Below are positions 36,739 to 47,163 of a stretch of DNA of 64,000 bases, one piece after another. Position 1 is the stretch's first letter. Each line of letters starts with the position of its first letter. The position numbers were made by a program, and so were the translations under genes. The notes beneath the pieces are model-generated. The model was not told where the DNA came from, made no database searches, and saw nothing but the letters and a program-made list of their open reading frames with translations. Source of the DNA: Proteles cristata cristata (Eukaryota > Chordata > Mammalia > Carnivora > Hyaenidae); assembly GCA_017311185.1 (NCBI GenBank), contig JAESUZ010001514.1, forward strand, positions 1,426,001 to 1,490,000. Reading direction: 5' to 3'.

Positions 36739-37426
36739 GTAAGGAGGGGGGAAGCCCCCAAATGGGACAAGAAGAGCCAGGGGGCAGCGCAGCAGCCAGC
36801 TCTGTCGCCAGCTGTAGAGACGGCACAAGGCTTCCCCTCGGGATCTCCATCACAGCACAGCCCTCTGGACCACCCGGGTGACCAGCTGGGCCTTACAGAG
36901 ATGCCCCTAGCAGGGGGAGAGATGGGGCTCAGAAGCAGCAGGAAGGCGGGTGACAAGCTACCAGGAGAGAAGAGTGGCAGGCAGCCTGGCAGCGCTGGCT
37001 GGGTTAACACTCCTTTGGCCTTGGCCTTGGCCTGACCCATCCAGAGGGTAGAACCAGAGGACCCGAAACAGGCCCAGCCTTACCCCATCCAGTCAGGCCA
37101 CCCACGGCCACTTGAGGTTAGGGGTGCAGCAGACACCTGGATGGAGGACAGAAGCAATCAAGAGGGGTGGTGGGGGGAAGCTAAGAGGTGCAAAGACACC
37201 TTCCTGACGCTCAGTGTAGGTGATTCTTACAACCCACTAAATCTGACTTTGAGGTGAGGCAAGAAAACCGGGTCAAGCCTGTTTCTGCGGACACGGTGCA
37301 TGAGAGCACAGCCCCTCCCTCCCATCCCTGCTGTCATCACGTCACTGCTGCCTTAATGCCACCGCGTTAATGCCTGTTTTCTCTGTGCCTCTGTTCTCTC
37401 TGGGGACCACTGCCTGCGTGCTCCAG
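36739..37426 (+). other. ABLIM3: ABLIM3 intron
   Basis: GC-rich, purine-leaning sequence without a recognised repeat. It ends in acceptor 'gtgctccag'. Confidence 0.75.
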
Positions 37427-37525
37427 GGCCCGAGAGTGGCCGGAGCTCTCCATACCATAGCCAGTTAGATGTGAGGTCTTCCACTCCGACCTCTTACCAG
37501 GCTCCCAAGCACTTTCACATCCCAG
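37427..37525 (+). CDS. ABLIM3: ABLIM3 linker exon (32 full codons, phase 1/1)
   Basis: The acceptor is 'tgctccag' and the donor 'g|gtaggc'. Residues about 403-434 are Ser/Tyr-rich, starting 'PESGRSSPYHSQLDV' and ending 'KHFHIP'. It is 99 bases and phase 1/1, so frame-neutral if skipped. Confidence 0.95.
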
Positions 37526-38883
37526 GTAGGCTGCCAGCCCGGAACTGCCAGCATGGGTGCATGCTCCGTGGGGTCGCCGGGCGCCCTGCACTGGCGGCAA
37601 ACAGAAGCCAGTTCCTGGGGACCCTCCCTAACCAGTTACCCGCAGTAACCCACCCTGCAGTCCCAACGCGCCCAGGGGCGTGGGCCCTCCCACTTGACAG
37701 AGCCAGCCTCCATCCAGACCCCCAGGAAGCACCCAGAAAAGTGCGTCGAATGTCTGAGGGCCGCGCCCCGGCAGTAACCATGCTGGAAGTCCTAGGCTTC
37801 AGCATTGCAACTCTTGGGATTGAATCCCGATTCCACCGCTCAGAAGCCTGTGAGCCTGGGCCAGTTACTTAGCTTTCCTGAGCCTCTGTCAGTCCCTCTA
37901 GACAGCCAGGCACTGTTCTGGGCCCTGAGGTCGCAAATGTGCTCAAACCAGCCCAGATCCTGTCTTCATGGTGTTTATACGTGGAGAGAAATTTAATACA
38001 TGAGTAAACAAATACGTAAAAGGGTAATTCCAGGTAGATGGTAGGTGCAAGAAACATAATAAACAGGGCACAGTGATAGAGTAACTGGGGTAGGGGAGGC
38101 GGGGCTAGGTAGGGTGGTTAAGGAGAGCTTCTTGGAGGGGGGGGCGGTGGGGTAGGAGAAGGAGCCAGCCATTGGAGATCTCAGGGAAAAGGTCTCGGGC
38201 AGAGGGCACATCAAGTGCCAAGGCCCTGAAACACTAAACCAGCAGCAAGCCAGCGTGCCTGGAAGAGGTGAGCAGGACGGGGAGTTACAGGAGAGGAAGG
38301 TACCGGCTAGGTAACCTTGCATGTCTGACTTAGGGTCCTGCCCAGAGTTCAGCAGAGCCGGGCCTCAACCCAGTCTCCCAGCTCTTGAGCTCAGGTTTTT
38401 ACTCCCCACTCGCTTTCCCCCAGGAGCACATCCTGCTGTTTCATCTATACCTTTCTCGACTGCCCCAGAAAGGTCCCATCCTGTCTGTTCTGGAGGGGGT
38501 GGGAGGGGGATCACGCTGAACGGCGGGCTGCGGTGCTCTGGGACCTTCTGCGTGGAATGAGGCGTGGCCGCAGGGTGGAGGCAGGGGCACCTTCCTGCAT
38601 GGGGCCCTGCTGAGCACGCACCGCCTCGTGCCTGCATGCCCACCATTCAAGCCCGACCCCCCCCCTGAGCACCATTAGAATCCATCCATTCCTCTCCCCT
38701 CACCCTTCTTAGAACCTCCCGGGTTGAGGTTGGAAATTGTGTTTTGAAAGATGTGCACCCTTGGGAAAAGACGCTCACTGTCTTTCTGAGATCAGCTGAC
38801 CAACCGCTGTCTCCTTTCCTCCTCTCTCTCTCTCTCTTTTTCTCTCTCCTCTCCCCATGGCCCCTTCCCGGTCTGCCTGGCAG
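37526..38883 (+). other. ABLIM3: ABLIM3 intron ending in a long CT tract
   Basis: L2 relic near 37900-38250 ('ccaggcactgttctgggcc', 'catggtgtttatacgtgga'). The 3' end has a pure CT microsatellite (about 38818-38850) that doubles as the polypyrimidine tract of the next exon. Confidence 0.75.
38812..38850. repeat. CT microsatellite in a splice-acceptor region
   Basis: 'ctcctctctctctctctctc' followed by 'tttttctctctcctctcccc', 35-70 bases upstream of the exon at 38884. The sequence between it and the AG is less pyrimidine-rich, so the microsatellite may serve in acceptor recognition. Confidence 0.85.
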
Positions 38884-38931
38884 CTGGAGAAAGTAACATC
38901 TACCGGAAACCCCCGATCTACAAAAGGCAAG
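38884..38931 (+). CDS. ABLIM3: ABLIM3 linker mini-exon (48 bases, phase 1/1)
   Basis: The acceptor is 'gcctggcag' and the donor 'g|gtacgg'. Two bases complete an alanine, then 'GESNIYRKPPIYKRQ' and the first base of a glycine (about residues 436-450). Basic and Tyr-rich. Frame-neutral if skipped. Confidence 0.94.
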
Positions 38932-41144
38932 GTACGGAGAGGGCGTGGCCAGGCAAGGGGCGGGGCCGTTCACCATCTGTGCACTTGGGCTGCAGGGGCT
39001 ACCTGGGTGGACACCCGCAAGGCTGCCGTTCTGTCTTCCTTGTTAGCGAGCCCCCAATCACCTGAGGTGATACTGGGGGGAGTTTGGTGTCTTTTCAAAA
39101 GAGCAAGGAAGCCCTTGTGTTCCCTAAACGCTTTCCCACCTTCTTTCCAGCGCCACCCCCTTCCCTGATGTCTGGTGTCCTAAATTCCATGGGCAGAGAA
39201 ACCCTTCTCAAATGCGGGTACCCCTGGGAGCACCCCAAGGCATGGATACTCAAGCTTTGAGGTCATCAGAGTCCCGTGGGATGCGTACAGATTCCTGTGG
39301 GATGCGTACAGATTCCTGGGCCCCACCCCCACCTTACTGAATCGCAGTTCTGTGTGTGTAACCGTTTCTCCGCGTGATTCCACCGCCCAGCCCAGCTTGG
39401 GAACCACTGCTCAGAGCTACTGTCAGTAACCGTGTGTTAAGAGTAAACGGAGGGTTGGGTAGGGGGAATGGATGAGAAACGAACAGGGCTTCGATGAGGA
39501 TGCCTTCGTTCGTTCATGTATTCATTCATTGTTCCTGGAGAATGGTCTATGGACCACCTGTACCCAAGAGACTTATTTAAAACGCAGATGCCCTGGCCCC
39601 TCCCCTATCCTGGGCTCTTATTAGAAATACTGAGAGTATGACGTAGGAATCCACACCATAACCAGCTTCATTCATGATTCCTTCCTGCACTCCGTATGAG
39701 AACCACTAAGTCAGGCGTCCCCAATACCTCCTGCTCCTTCTTGCAAACGCACTTCCTGAGCCTCGGCCGATGAAGCATGCCCTTTGCACTGAGGATGCAG
39801 GGGGCAGCTGCTACCCTGCGTGGCTCTCGCATGCCTGCAGGCTACATGGACAGCAAAGGGGAGTACAGAATTGGAGGGGCGCCGTGGAGGGCAACACAAA
39901 TACAAATCACGGCTCTGGGCCAGGGCCTGACAATTTAGACAAATGTCCTCATTTCGGAGGGGGTTGGCCTGGGGTCTAAGTGAATCTGTGAGCACGTGCA
40001 CGTCTATGTGTGGCTGTGGAGGACAGGCCATGCATCCTGAGTGGCCACAGAAACATACCAACCCTGACAAAGCCAGTTTGTCCAGAAAAGGCCCCCGGGT
40101 CTCAAACACCTCGGGACTGTGTGTGATGTTCCAGGCAGGTTCTGAGGGGCAGCACCAGGGCAGATGCAGGAGGAGTTTGGGTGGAGGTAGGTTGCATGGA
40201 TAGGAGGGCACATGAAAAGGCTGAATGACATCAGTGGAGATTGGAGGGACTGCCCAGGACCTAAGTTCAAGAGAATCTGCAAGCTTTGGAAGCAAGTGCT
40301 GCTGGGGGTGGGGGCGCAGACTGGAGCTGACAAAGGGCTGATCCCAGGATGCTCTGCTGCTCTGGCGGCACAGCGTGTGGGATGGTCCCTATCGCTTCTT
40401 CCTCAGAGATGATTATGGGGCCTGGAAGGTTCTGTGGCTGCGGTAGGCTTGATGGTCCATGTTGGGAAAGCTTGAAGCTGGAAGGCACCTGACCCAGCAG
40501 ACGAATTCTGATACTTACAGATAAGGAAACTGAGGCAGAGAGGGGCAAGAGGTGCCCAGTGTCACAGCTAAGTTAAGTGGCAGAGCTGGGGCCAGAACCC
40601 AGCATCACTGATCCCTGTCCAGTGGTCGTTTCTCTGGGCCATATGGTCTCCCCAAGCAAGATTTGGCATTTCAGTAGCAGGGGAAAGTTGATATGCAGCA
40701 TGTGGCCCTGGTGGACGATTCTCACCCTATGTATGGCTCAAATACAAAACAAGGCAGGCTTCTAGAGGCTGGGGAAGGTGAGGGTGTGGGATCAACTGGG
40801 ACCTGTTTAATCTTACGTGGAAGAGTCACAGCTTCGTGTTCTCTTGGAAGCAGCCCTGGGAGTCCACGGAACACGGTAGCAAGACCTCTGAGCAGACGTC
40901 TGGTCTACTTGCTGTGTGGTCTGCAGTAAGCCCCTTGCCCTCCTTGGTGTTCACATTCCCAACTGTAACATGAAGGGCTTGGCCTGAGGCCTCGTCCAGC
41001 CCAGATTTTCCATGTCCCAGACCCTGGCCTCAAAGTGTCCTCATTCTGCTGGGCTGGAGCCTGGCCAAGGCAGGAAGAGAGTATATCGTACACTCTTCTA
41101 GGACGCTCGGCCTCCCTGAAGCTCTCTCCTTGGGTCCTTTGCAG
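38932..41144 (+). other. ABLIM3: ABLIM3 intron
   Basis: MER20-like sequence near 39160-39420 with an internal 21-base tandem duplication, another DNA-transposon-like fragment near 39530-39715, and a MIR relic near 40490-40610 (-). Nothing else recognised. Confidence 0.7.
39160..39420. mobile_element. MER20-like hAT-Charlie relic with 21-bp tandem duplication
   Basis: 'cctgggccccacccccacct', 'tactgaatcgcagttctgtg' and 'cttgggaaccactgctc' are typical of MER20-type elements. The unit beginning 'gtgggatgcgtacagattcc' occurs twice head to tail at 39276-39296 and 39297-39317. Confidence 0.65.
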
Positions 41145-41279
41145 GCGATCTGTCAACAGCAACCAAAAGCAAAACAAGTGAAGACATCAGCCAGGCCTCC
41201 AAGTACAGTCCAGCCTACTCACCAGACCCCTACTATGCTACAGAGTCTGAGTACTGGACCTACCATGGGTCCCCCAAAG
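41145..41279 (+). CDS. ABLIM3: ABLIM3 linker exon (44 full codons, phase 1/1)
   Basis: The acceptor is 'cctttgcag' and the donor 'g|gtaacg'. Residues about 452-495, from 'DLSTATKSKTSEDIS' through 'YSPDPYYATESEYW' to 'YHGSPK'. Rich in Tyr, Ser and acidic residues. Frame-neutral (135 bases). Confidence 0.96.
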
Positions 41280-42656
41280 GTAACGTGCCCCACAGAGGAG
41301 CCTGGACCAGAGCCTTGTCACCTGTGCCGGGGACACAGGGGCGCTAGGACGGTTGCCCACTCCTTCACACGATTGTTCATTTATTCATTCAGCATCATAT
41401 GCTGAGGGGCCAGCCTTGGGCTCTAGTGAGTCAGTGGGGAGCAAAATAGACCGGATTCTTGCCTTTATGGAGGAGACATAGGTCCCAGCTGGAGAGGGAG
41501 GTGACGTACAGGAGGTGATACACAGGAGGTAGAAGAGCTAATAGCAGGTGCCATGCTGTCCAGCCAGAGAGGGAGGGAAGCAGGTGCGGGGTGAGGGACC
41601 ACATCCCACGGGGCCTTGTGCATTGAGGTAAGGAGTTGGGTCTTTATCCGAAACAGTAAGACGCCACTGAAAGTGACAGGATCAGACGTGTGCGTTTAAG
41701 AGACCACCTTGGCTGTGGAGTGGAAAATGATTTGGAAGATAGAAAAGGGAGTTTGTGAGAGAGGGAAGACCCTCCTAGGTACCCTGGCAGGAGGTCTCTC
41801 TGGTCTTCAATACGCTGTCCCACCCAGTCAGGCATCTCCAGCTGGGGAGATGGATCCCCACCCGTCAAGCATGGGGATGCATTTTCATCAAGCTCCTTTT
41901 CGATCCAGTGCATACTTTCACTGACTGAATGTCCATTCTGAGCAAAGCCTCACAGGAGCCCGGAGATGGGCTCTCCCTTGCCCTCAGAAAAGTTTCCATT
42001 TGGGAAAGGAGATAAGACACAAGCCACTACAACCTAAAGCAGACAACAATCTTCGAGAGATACGTGTTTGGGGAGGCATGAGGGGAAGAAGGGAATCGTA
42101 GACCATCGCGATCACAAAAGAATAAACCCCAAAAGAGAAAAAAATAACTCCCAAATGGCTTAAGCCAAAACAGAGATTTTCTGGGTCACAAGAGTGAAAG
42201 GTTTTGAGGCACAGCTGGCCCCAGAGGTGAATGGCCGTCATTGGGGCTGGCCCCATCCCAGGGGTGGCTCTGTTCTCAGGCTCATCATATGGTAGGATGA
42301 GCTCCAGCGGGTCTAGGCTTGCCCAGGCCTACCCTTGGCAGAAAGAGGGCTCTGTCTCCCACCAGCAGCAGGAAAAGTCCCAACACTGAGGCTCAGTGGC
42401 TGCGGAAGTTCTGGCGTTCGGCTTCACCTGCCCTTTGTGCCCAAAACGGGAAGGGCCACTGGGCCTTCCCATACAGGAGGCCCACAGTGGAGGGGCAATC
42501 CACCAAAGCATACTCGATCGGGGTCACTCGGTTGGAAAGTGGCGGACTGAAAGGAAACCCCCACCTATCGAGGCTCTGCGTCCCTCTGTGCTCTCCACCC
42601 AGGGCAGGCTGAGTGGGGGCCTCGCGCAGGAGCTGACCCTAGCTGTTTTTCAGCAG
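41280..42656 (+). other. ABLIM3: ABLIM3 intron ending in a tandem acceptor
   Basis: L2 relic near 41360-41760 ('tcattcagcatcatatgctg', 'acggggccttgtgcattgag', 'aagagaccaccttggctgtg'). The intron ends in CAGCAG, giving two possible acceptors three bases apart. Confidence 0.8.
41360..41760 (+). repeat. L2 LINE relic
   Basis: About 400 bases following the L2 3' consensus: attachment-like 'ttcatttattcattcagc', 'tcttgcctttatggaggag', and the 'gtgacaggatcagacgtgtg' block close to the end. Confidence 0.8.
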
Positions 42657-42721
42657 TGCCCCGAGCCAGAAGGTTCTCGTCTGGAGGAGAGGAAGACGAT
42701 TTTGACCGCAGCATGCATAAG
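42657..42721 (+). CDS. ABLIM3: ABLIM3 linker exon (21 full codons, phase 1/0)
   Basis: I take the second AG of 'ttttcagcag' as acceptor because it gives 'VPRARRFSSGGEEDDFDR', as I recall for ABLIM3; the first AG (exon start 42654) would insert one alanine. The donor is 'aag|gtaagc'. The exon (about residues 497-517) combines a basic 'RARRFSS' site with an acidic 'EEDDFD' run. It shifts phase 1 to 0, so it is probably constitutive. Confidence 0.94.
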
Positions 42722-43788
42722 GTAAGCGGGCGGCACCCTGGGTGAGATGCCCACGCGTATGTTACTGAAGGTTTTTTTCACTTGACAGGGACCGACACCA
42801 AATTTAGACCCACTTATGATAGAACAAAGAAACACACAGCCTCGCGTAACCAAAAACGTCAAACGGTAGGGGAAGTTTCAGGCATGACCAGATCCAGCTG
42901 CTCAATACATCGCCCTGGGAAAGCCGTCTCTCTCTTCTCTTGCACCCGCCCGGCTCTGCGCTGCCCTTGTGCTCAGCTTATCTCGTGTAGTGGCAAGCGG
43001 GTGCCAGTGACCTTCACGCACCCCTGGTGGGCATGGAAAGTGGTGCAGCCACCTGGGGAAACCTGGCAATTCCGCTCCTGGGTAATTTACCCAGAAGAAC
43101 GGAAGATTGGAACTCAAACACGGGCATGTGTCTGCATCTTCATAGCCGCACTTTGCACAATAGCCAAAAGTGGAGGCAGCCCAGGTGACCGTCACTGCCC
43201 GAATGGATAAGCGAGATGCACGCACCCATACAGTGGGGTGTTACTCAGGCCTAGGAAATGTCTAGGGGGACAGGTCAATCCACAGGGACACAGCACAGAT
43301 TCTCAAATGCCAGGGCCCAGGAGGAGAGGTAAACAGGGAATGACTGCTTACTGGGTATACGGCCTTTTGAGGGCGTGATAAACAGTGTTCAGAACTAAAT
43401 GAATGTGGTGGATGTACTAAATGCCACCAAAGCGTTCACTTTCAAGTGGCTAATTATATGTTATGTGAATATCACCTCTATAAAAATTTTTTTTTAAAAA
43501 GATGGGTGCCAGTGACGAAAGTCCCAAGGAAGGTCCTCGATGGCCCAACTAGAGCCATCTGCCCACGTGCCGTTGGCCAGGCCTACTTCCGGTGCCCTCC
43601 ACCGGAGCCCCCTCCCCGTCCCTGGACCACAGGACTACTTGTGGAAGAGAGACAAAGTCCCAAATGAAGCTATGGGGTTGTGAGGAGGGACACTGGGAAG
43701 GCAACAATGACAGATTCACCGGAATCTAGTCACCTGCCCCCCAAGCCTCCTCCGGCTCAGTGTTCTCTTGCTCCTCCCCCACTCCCAG
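42722..43788 (+). other. ABLIM3: ABLIM3 intron
   Basis: Mostly an old L1 3' end (about 43010-43500). The remainder shows nothing recognised. Confidence 0.75.
43010..43500 (+). mobile_element. Old LINE-1 3'-end relic
   Basis: 'cctggcaattccgctcctgg', 'catagccgcactttgcacaa' and 'gaatggataagcgagatgca' follow the L1 end-of-ORF2 pattern in + orientation, closing with 'cacctctataaaaatttt'. Much more diverged than the L1 copies at 2840 and 57612. Confidence 0.75.
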
Positions 43789-43936
43789 CTCCAGAGTGGA
43801 ATTGGCCGGCTGATTCTGAAGGAGGAGATGAAGGCCCGCTCCAGCTCCTACGCAGATCCCTGGACCCCACCCCGGAGCTCCACCAGCAGCCGGGAGGCTC
43901 TGCACACAGCTGGCTATGACATGTCCCTCAATGGCT
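43789..43936 (+). CDS. ABLIM3: ABLIM3 linker exon (49 codons, phase 0/1)
   Basis: The acceptor is 'ccactcccag' and the donor 't|gtaagc'. Residues about 518-566: 'LQSGIGRLILKEEMKARS' starts a mixed-charge segment that could be helical, followed by 'SYADPWTPPRSSTSS' and 'GYDMSLNG'. Changes phase, so likely constitutive. Confidence 0.96.
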
Positions 43937-44379
43937 GTAAGCACCACCCGGAAGTCTGTGTGGGTGGGGTCACTTCCTTCCAGCTCCCTGAATGAATATG
44001 AACTCCGCATGGCCTCGCCTGGGTCTAGAATACAGATTTGGTGAGGTGCTGTATGGGGCACTGAGTAAGACCATCCTCTGTCCTAAGCAGGCACTTGTTT
44101 CTTTGGGGCGTCTGAAGCTATGACTTTCAGTCAGATTCAGTAAAAAGAAAAATGTCTTCTAATAGCCTGAATGGCTCAAAGATATAAGGGACCGCCTCTT
44201 GAGGTAGTAAGCCTCCCATCACAGGAAGTAAACAAGAAGCATGGAGCAAGCACTTTGACCAGAGATCCTCTCATTGTAAGCTCCTCCCTGTTTCCGGACA
44301 CACACATGCTTCCTTCCTTTTCTTACCCCCGTGGGGGTCAGTCTTGCCAGGAAATCCTACCTCATCTCAACATTTAATG

Positions 44380-44570
44380 GATAATCCTCTACACCAGGCA
44401 TTTGTAAATACATTATCACTCTTGGTCCTCACAAACACTGGGAATGTAGGAGGGATTATTATCACCCACTTTATAGATGAGAAACCTGAGCTTACTACTT
44501 GCTCAAGGCCAGTAAGCCTGGAAGTGACAGAGCCAGGATCGAGCTCAAGTCAGAATGAGACTCCAAGGCC
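44380..44570 (-). repeat. MIR SINE relic
   Basis: 'tacattatcactcttggtcc', 'ttatagatgagaaacctgag' and 'tgctcaaggccagtaagcct' in reverse MIR order. Confidence 0.75.
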
Positions 44571-44639
44571 ATAAGCTGCTCCCTCTTTTCCATACTGCGC
44601 CTCAATTTTAGGCAAGCTTGAGATGGCAGTAGTGATGAA

Positions 44640-44860
44640 GATGATGAAGCCAGTTTTACTGAGTGTTTGTATGTCGCCGGGCACTGTGCTAATACCTTAC
44701 AGTATTATCGTATATCCTATATTCTTCACAGTATTCTTCACCCCCATACAGGAGACACTACCCCTCCTCCCTCCCCATCTTATGATGAGAAAACCAAATA
44801 ACGATTAAGTACCTTGTAGAAGTTAGGTATCCGCTAGTGGCCGAGCCTGGATAAATTGAT
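44640..44860 (-). repeat. MIR SINE relic
   Basis: 'tttactgagtgtttgtatgt', 'gggcactgtgctaatacctt' and 'cttatgatgagaaaaccaaa' in reverse MIR order. Confidence 0.7.
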
Positions 44861-45177
44861 GTGCCTGTTTCCCTGTTTGACCACCGAGGGGCACTGTTTT
44901 CAGCCTCTGGCTCTGGGTTCCACGCTGTCCGCCAAAGCTGCTCAAAATGCAGTTCTGTTCGATGCATCTGTGCAGCAGATATCACAGAGCACCTGCTTTG
45001 CCCCTGGTGCTGGGCGGGGCAGGGGGCATGCAGTGCAGGTGCAGCGACTGAAAAGTGACGGGCGGGAAGGAGGTGGCAAAGGAGGCCCCTCCTCCCCGCC
45101 TGCCAGGGTAGCCCAGGGATGGGAGCCGTGTCTGTCTGTCCTCACGAACGCTGATTTCTGGCTTTTCTGTCTCGCAG

Positions 45178-45207
45178 CCCCTCGGTCCCACTACCTGGCC
45201 GACAGCG
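45178..45207 (+). CDS. ABLIM3: ABLIM3 mini-exon (30 bases, phase 1/1)
   Basis: The acceptor is 'tgtctcgcag' and the donor 'g|gtacgt'. It completes a serine, then PRSHYLADS and the first base of an aspartate (about residues 568-576). Frame-neutral, so optional use would add or remove ten residues just before the DPLIS segment. Confidence 0.92.
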
Positions 45208-45757
45208 GTACGTTCTCCCTGCCCCCCCTTCGGCCTGTCGTGTCCTGTGAGAGCCAGAGCCGGATGCGGGTCCCCTGTAGCTGTGGCGTCCCAACACCGT
45301 CCTGAACCCACATAGTCCAACCCACTGTGTTTGTCAGATGCAGGCCTCAGTTTCCGGTTCTGGAACCGGAGTTGGCACGCCCAGTAGCTCCCATAGAGAA
45401 AGAAAGAACGTGCATGTCTTCCACCCACACGGGAGTCTGGCTGTCTGGGCTCTGTGCCCGACTCCAAGTTCGCGGCCCGTGTCCAGAGCAGCCTGTGGCC
45501 GGGACACGGGTTCGTCACGGGAGGGTAGGTGTGTGCAGGGTGAGGCCAGAAGACTGGGCACACAGGCTTCCAGGGGGCCTGCAAGTCTGCCAGAGGGAGA
45601 CTTCGCTGAGTAAGTCAGCTGCCAGGGGGAGGAGCTGGCGGCCTGTGGCCCTTCCCCTCCCCCCGGGGTTGGGGGCAGTATTGGCATTAGCAGCCAGATG
45701 GCCTCAAGGAGGGGGATCCTGGCTTGGGGCTCCTGGTCATTGGCTGTTTCTTTTCAG
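45208..45757 (+). other. ABLIM3: ABLIM3 intron (short)
   Basis: About 550 bases of GC-rich sequence without recognised repeats; ends in 'tttcttttcag'. Confidence 0.8.
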
Positions 45758-45816
45758 ACCCCCTCATCTCCAAATCTGCCTCCCTGCCTGCCTACCGAAG
45801 AAACGGGCTGCACAGG
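45758..45816 (+). CDS. ABLIM3: ABLIM3 exon (19 full codons, phase 1/0)
   Basis: The acceptor is 'ttcttttcag' and the donor 'agg|gtaaga'. Reads 'PLISKSASLPAYRRNGLH' plus R (about residues 578-596) after completing the aspartate. 'SKSASLPAYRRNG' is basic and Ser-rich. Confidence 0.95.
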
Positions 45817-46400
45817 GTAAGAGGCCGTGCTGAGATCTGGCCCCCAAGATGTTAACAATTCCGGCATTAACTCCACACGCTCGGAGCCTAGACGTTTGGT
45901 CACATGACAGATATTTATCAAAAGCTTTTTATATACACTGGGTGCTACTGTGGGTGCTTGGAATACATCAGTGCCCCCTGCTTGTTGGAGCTTACGTTCT
46001 TGTAGAGGGAAACAAAAAGCAAGCAGTAAATAGGATGCAAGTCAATTTCTATAGACTGTAGAAGGTAGTAAGTGCTAGGGATGGAGGGTGGGGAGGGAAA
46101 CGTTGAGCAGGATAAAGGGAATTGGGAGCTTGGGAGGGAGGGTGGCAACTTGCAGACTTCATAGGAAAAGTGGTATTTGAGCAGTGAAGGAAAGCAGTAA
46201 ATGTAGTTCACCAAGAAGTGAAAAGTTATAGAGTGCCTACTATGTGCTGCGCCCAGGCACCACGGATGTGTCAGGGAGGTAGGTCACTGTGACTTGAGAC
46301 CGAGGCTTCTCTGAGGCCATTTTCTGGAGGTGGGTAATGGCTGCAGGGAGGCAGCAGCAGCGAGCTCGCTAGGCCAGCCCTGGCCCTGTCTCCCCTGCAG
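45817..46400 (+). other. ABLIM3: ABLIM3 intron (short), mostly L2 relic
   Basis: An L2 relic covers about 45890-46240 ('gacagatatttatcaaaagc', 'ttggagcttacgttcttgta'). Ends in a good acceptor 'tctcccctgcag'. Confidence 0.75.
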
Positions 46401-46461
46401 ACGCCCAGCGCAGACCTCTTCCACTATGACAGCATGAACGCCGTCAACTGGGGCATGCGAG
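46401..46461 (+). CDS. ABLIM3: ABLIM3 exon (20 codons, phase 0/1)
   Basis: Reads 'TPSADLFHYDSMNAVNWG' plus MR and the first base of a glutamate (about residues 597-616). The donor is 'g|gtgagt'. It leads into the headpiece and depends on the next 8-nt exon to restore phase. Confidence 0.96.
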
Positions 46462-47163
46462 GTGAGTGCCAGCCCGTCCTGGGACCCACAGCGGCTTTGG
46501 ATGCACTGCTCATAGCTGTGGCTTGACCTTCTGCAAATGATCGCTACAGATTCTGGCCCCACGCTGGGCTTTGTCCAAACCCCGAGTTCCCACACTCCCT
46601 TTCCCTTCCCACTCCCTCCCTCCTCTCCTCCTCTTCCCTCCTCCTCCCAGGTCCCTGGCCTTGGGTGATCTCCAGGCCATCTGTCCCATCTGGGTTCCCA
46701 GAGCCATTGCAGAGTGCTGTACTGCTCAGTGAGATTTGCCTGCCAGCCCCGGGTGGAAAGAAGCACTCGGAGCCAAATGCGCATTGTTCCCAGCGAATAT
46801 TCCATGAGTCTCGTGCTCTCCCACCAGCCTCCAGCAGCTCCTGTGAGGGCTCAGGCAGGAGGATGAGCCTGCCCTGAAACCCGAAACCCAGGAGGAGCCC
46901 TCTGGAAGATGGGCCATCTTAGCCACGTGCTTCCCAATCTCTTCTTGTTTCTGTTCTAATGATCTCAAAAGTCACCTTTCGTCTAAAACCGTATCTCTGG
47001 ACCAGCCCAGCTCCCACCTCTGGCCATCCATTAGGCCTGTACCAACCTTAAATTGGGGCTGAATTCAACAAGGATGGGGGGTCTCTCAGACAGAGGCCAA
47101 TGTAGTGGTGCAAAACAAAACCCATGTATTTCCATTTAGTGTGTGTCTCTTCTCTCTCTACAG
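46462..47163 (+). other. ABLIM3: ABLIM3 intron before the microexon
   Basis: About 700 bases without recognised repeats. Ends in 'tgtctcttctctctctacag', a strong pyrimidine tract that helps define the 8-nt exon. Confidence 0.8.

Larger units (their letters stand above)
43937..45177 (+). other. ABLIM3: ABLIM3 intron
   Basis: Two MIR relics in reverse orientation (about 44380-44570 and 44640-44860). Nothing else recognised. Long open frames near its end are GC-driven. Confidence 0.7.

Noticed and set aside
36394..37035. 213-codon open frame on +
   Set aside because: It overlaps the real exon at 36609-36738 in a different frame and has no recognisable domain; GC-rich intron explains its length.
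44982..45584. 200-codon open frame on -
   Set aside because: It is antisense to ABLIM3 introns and the 45178 exon, with no recognisable domain and GC-rich composition. Treated as chance.
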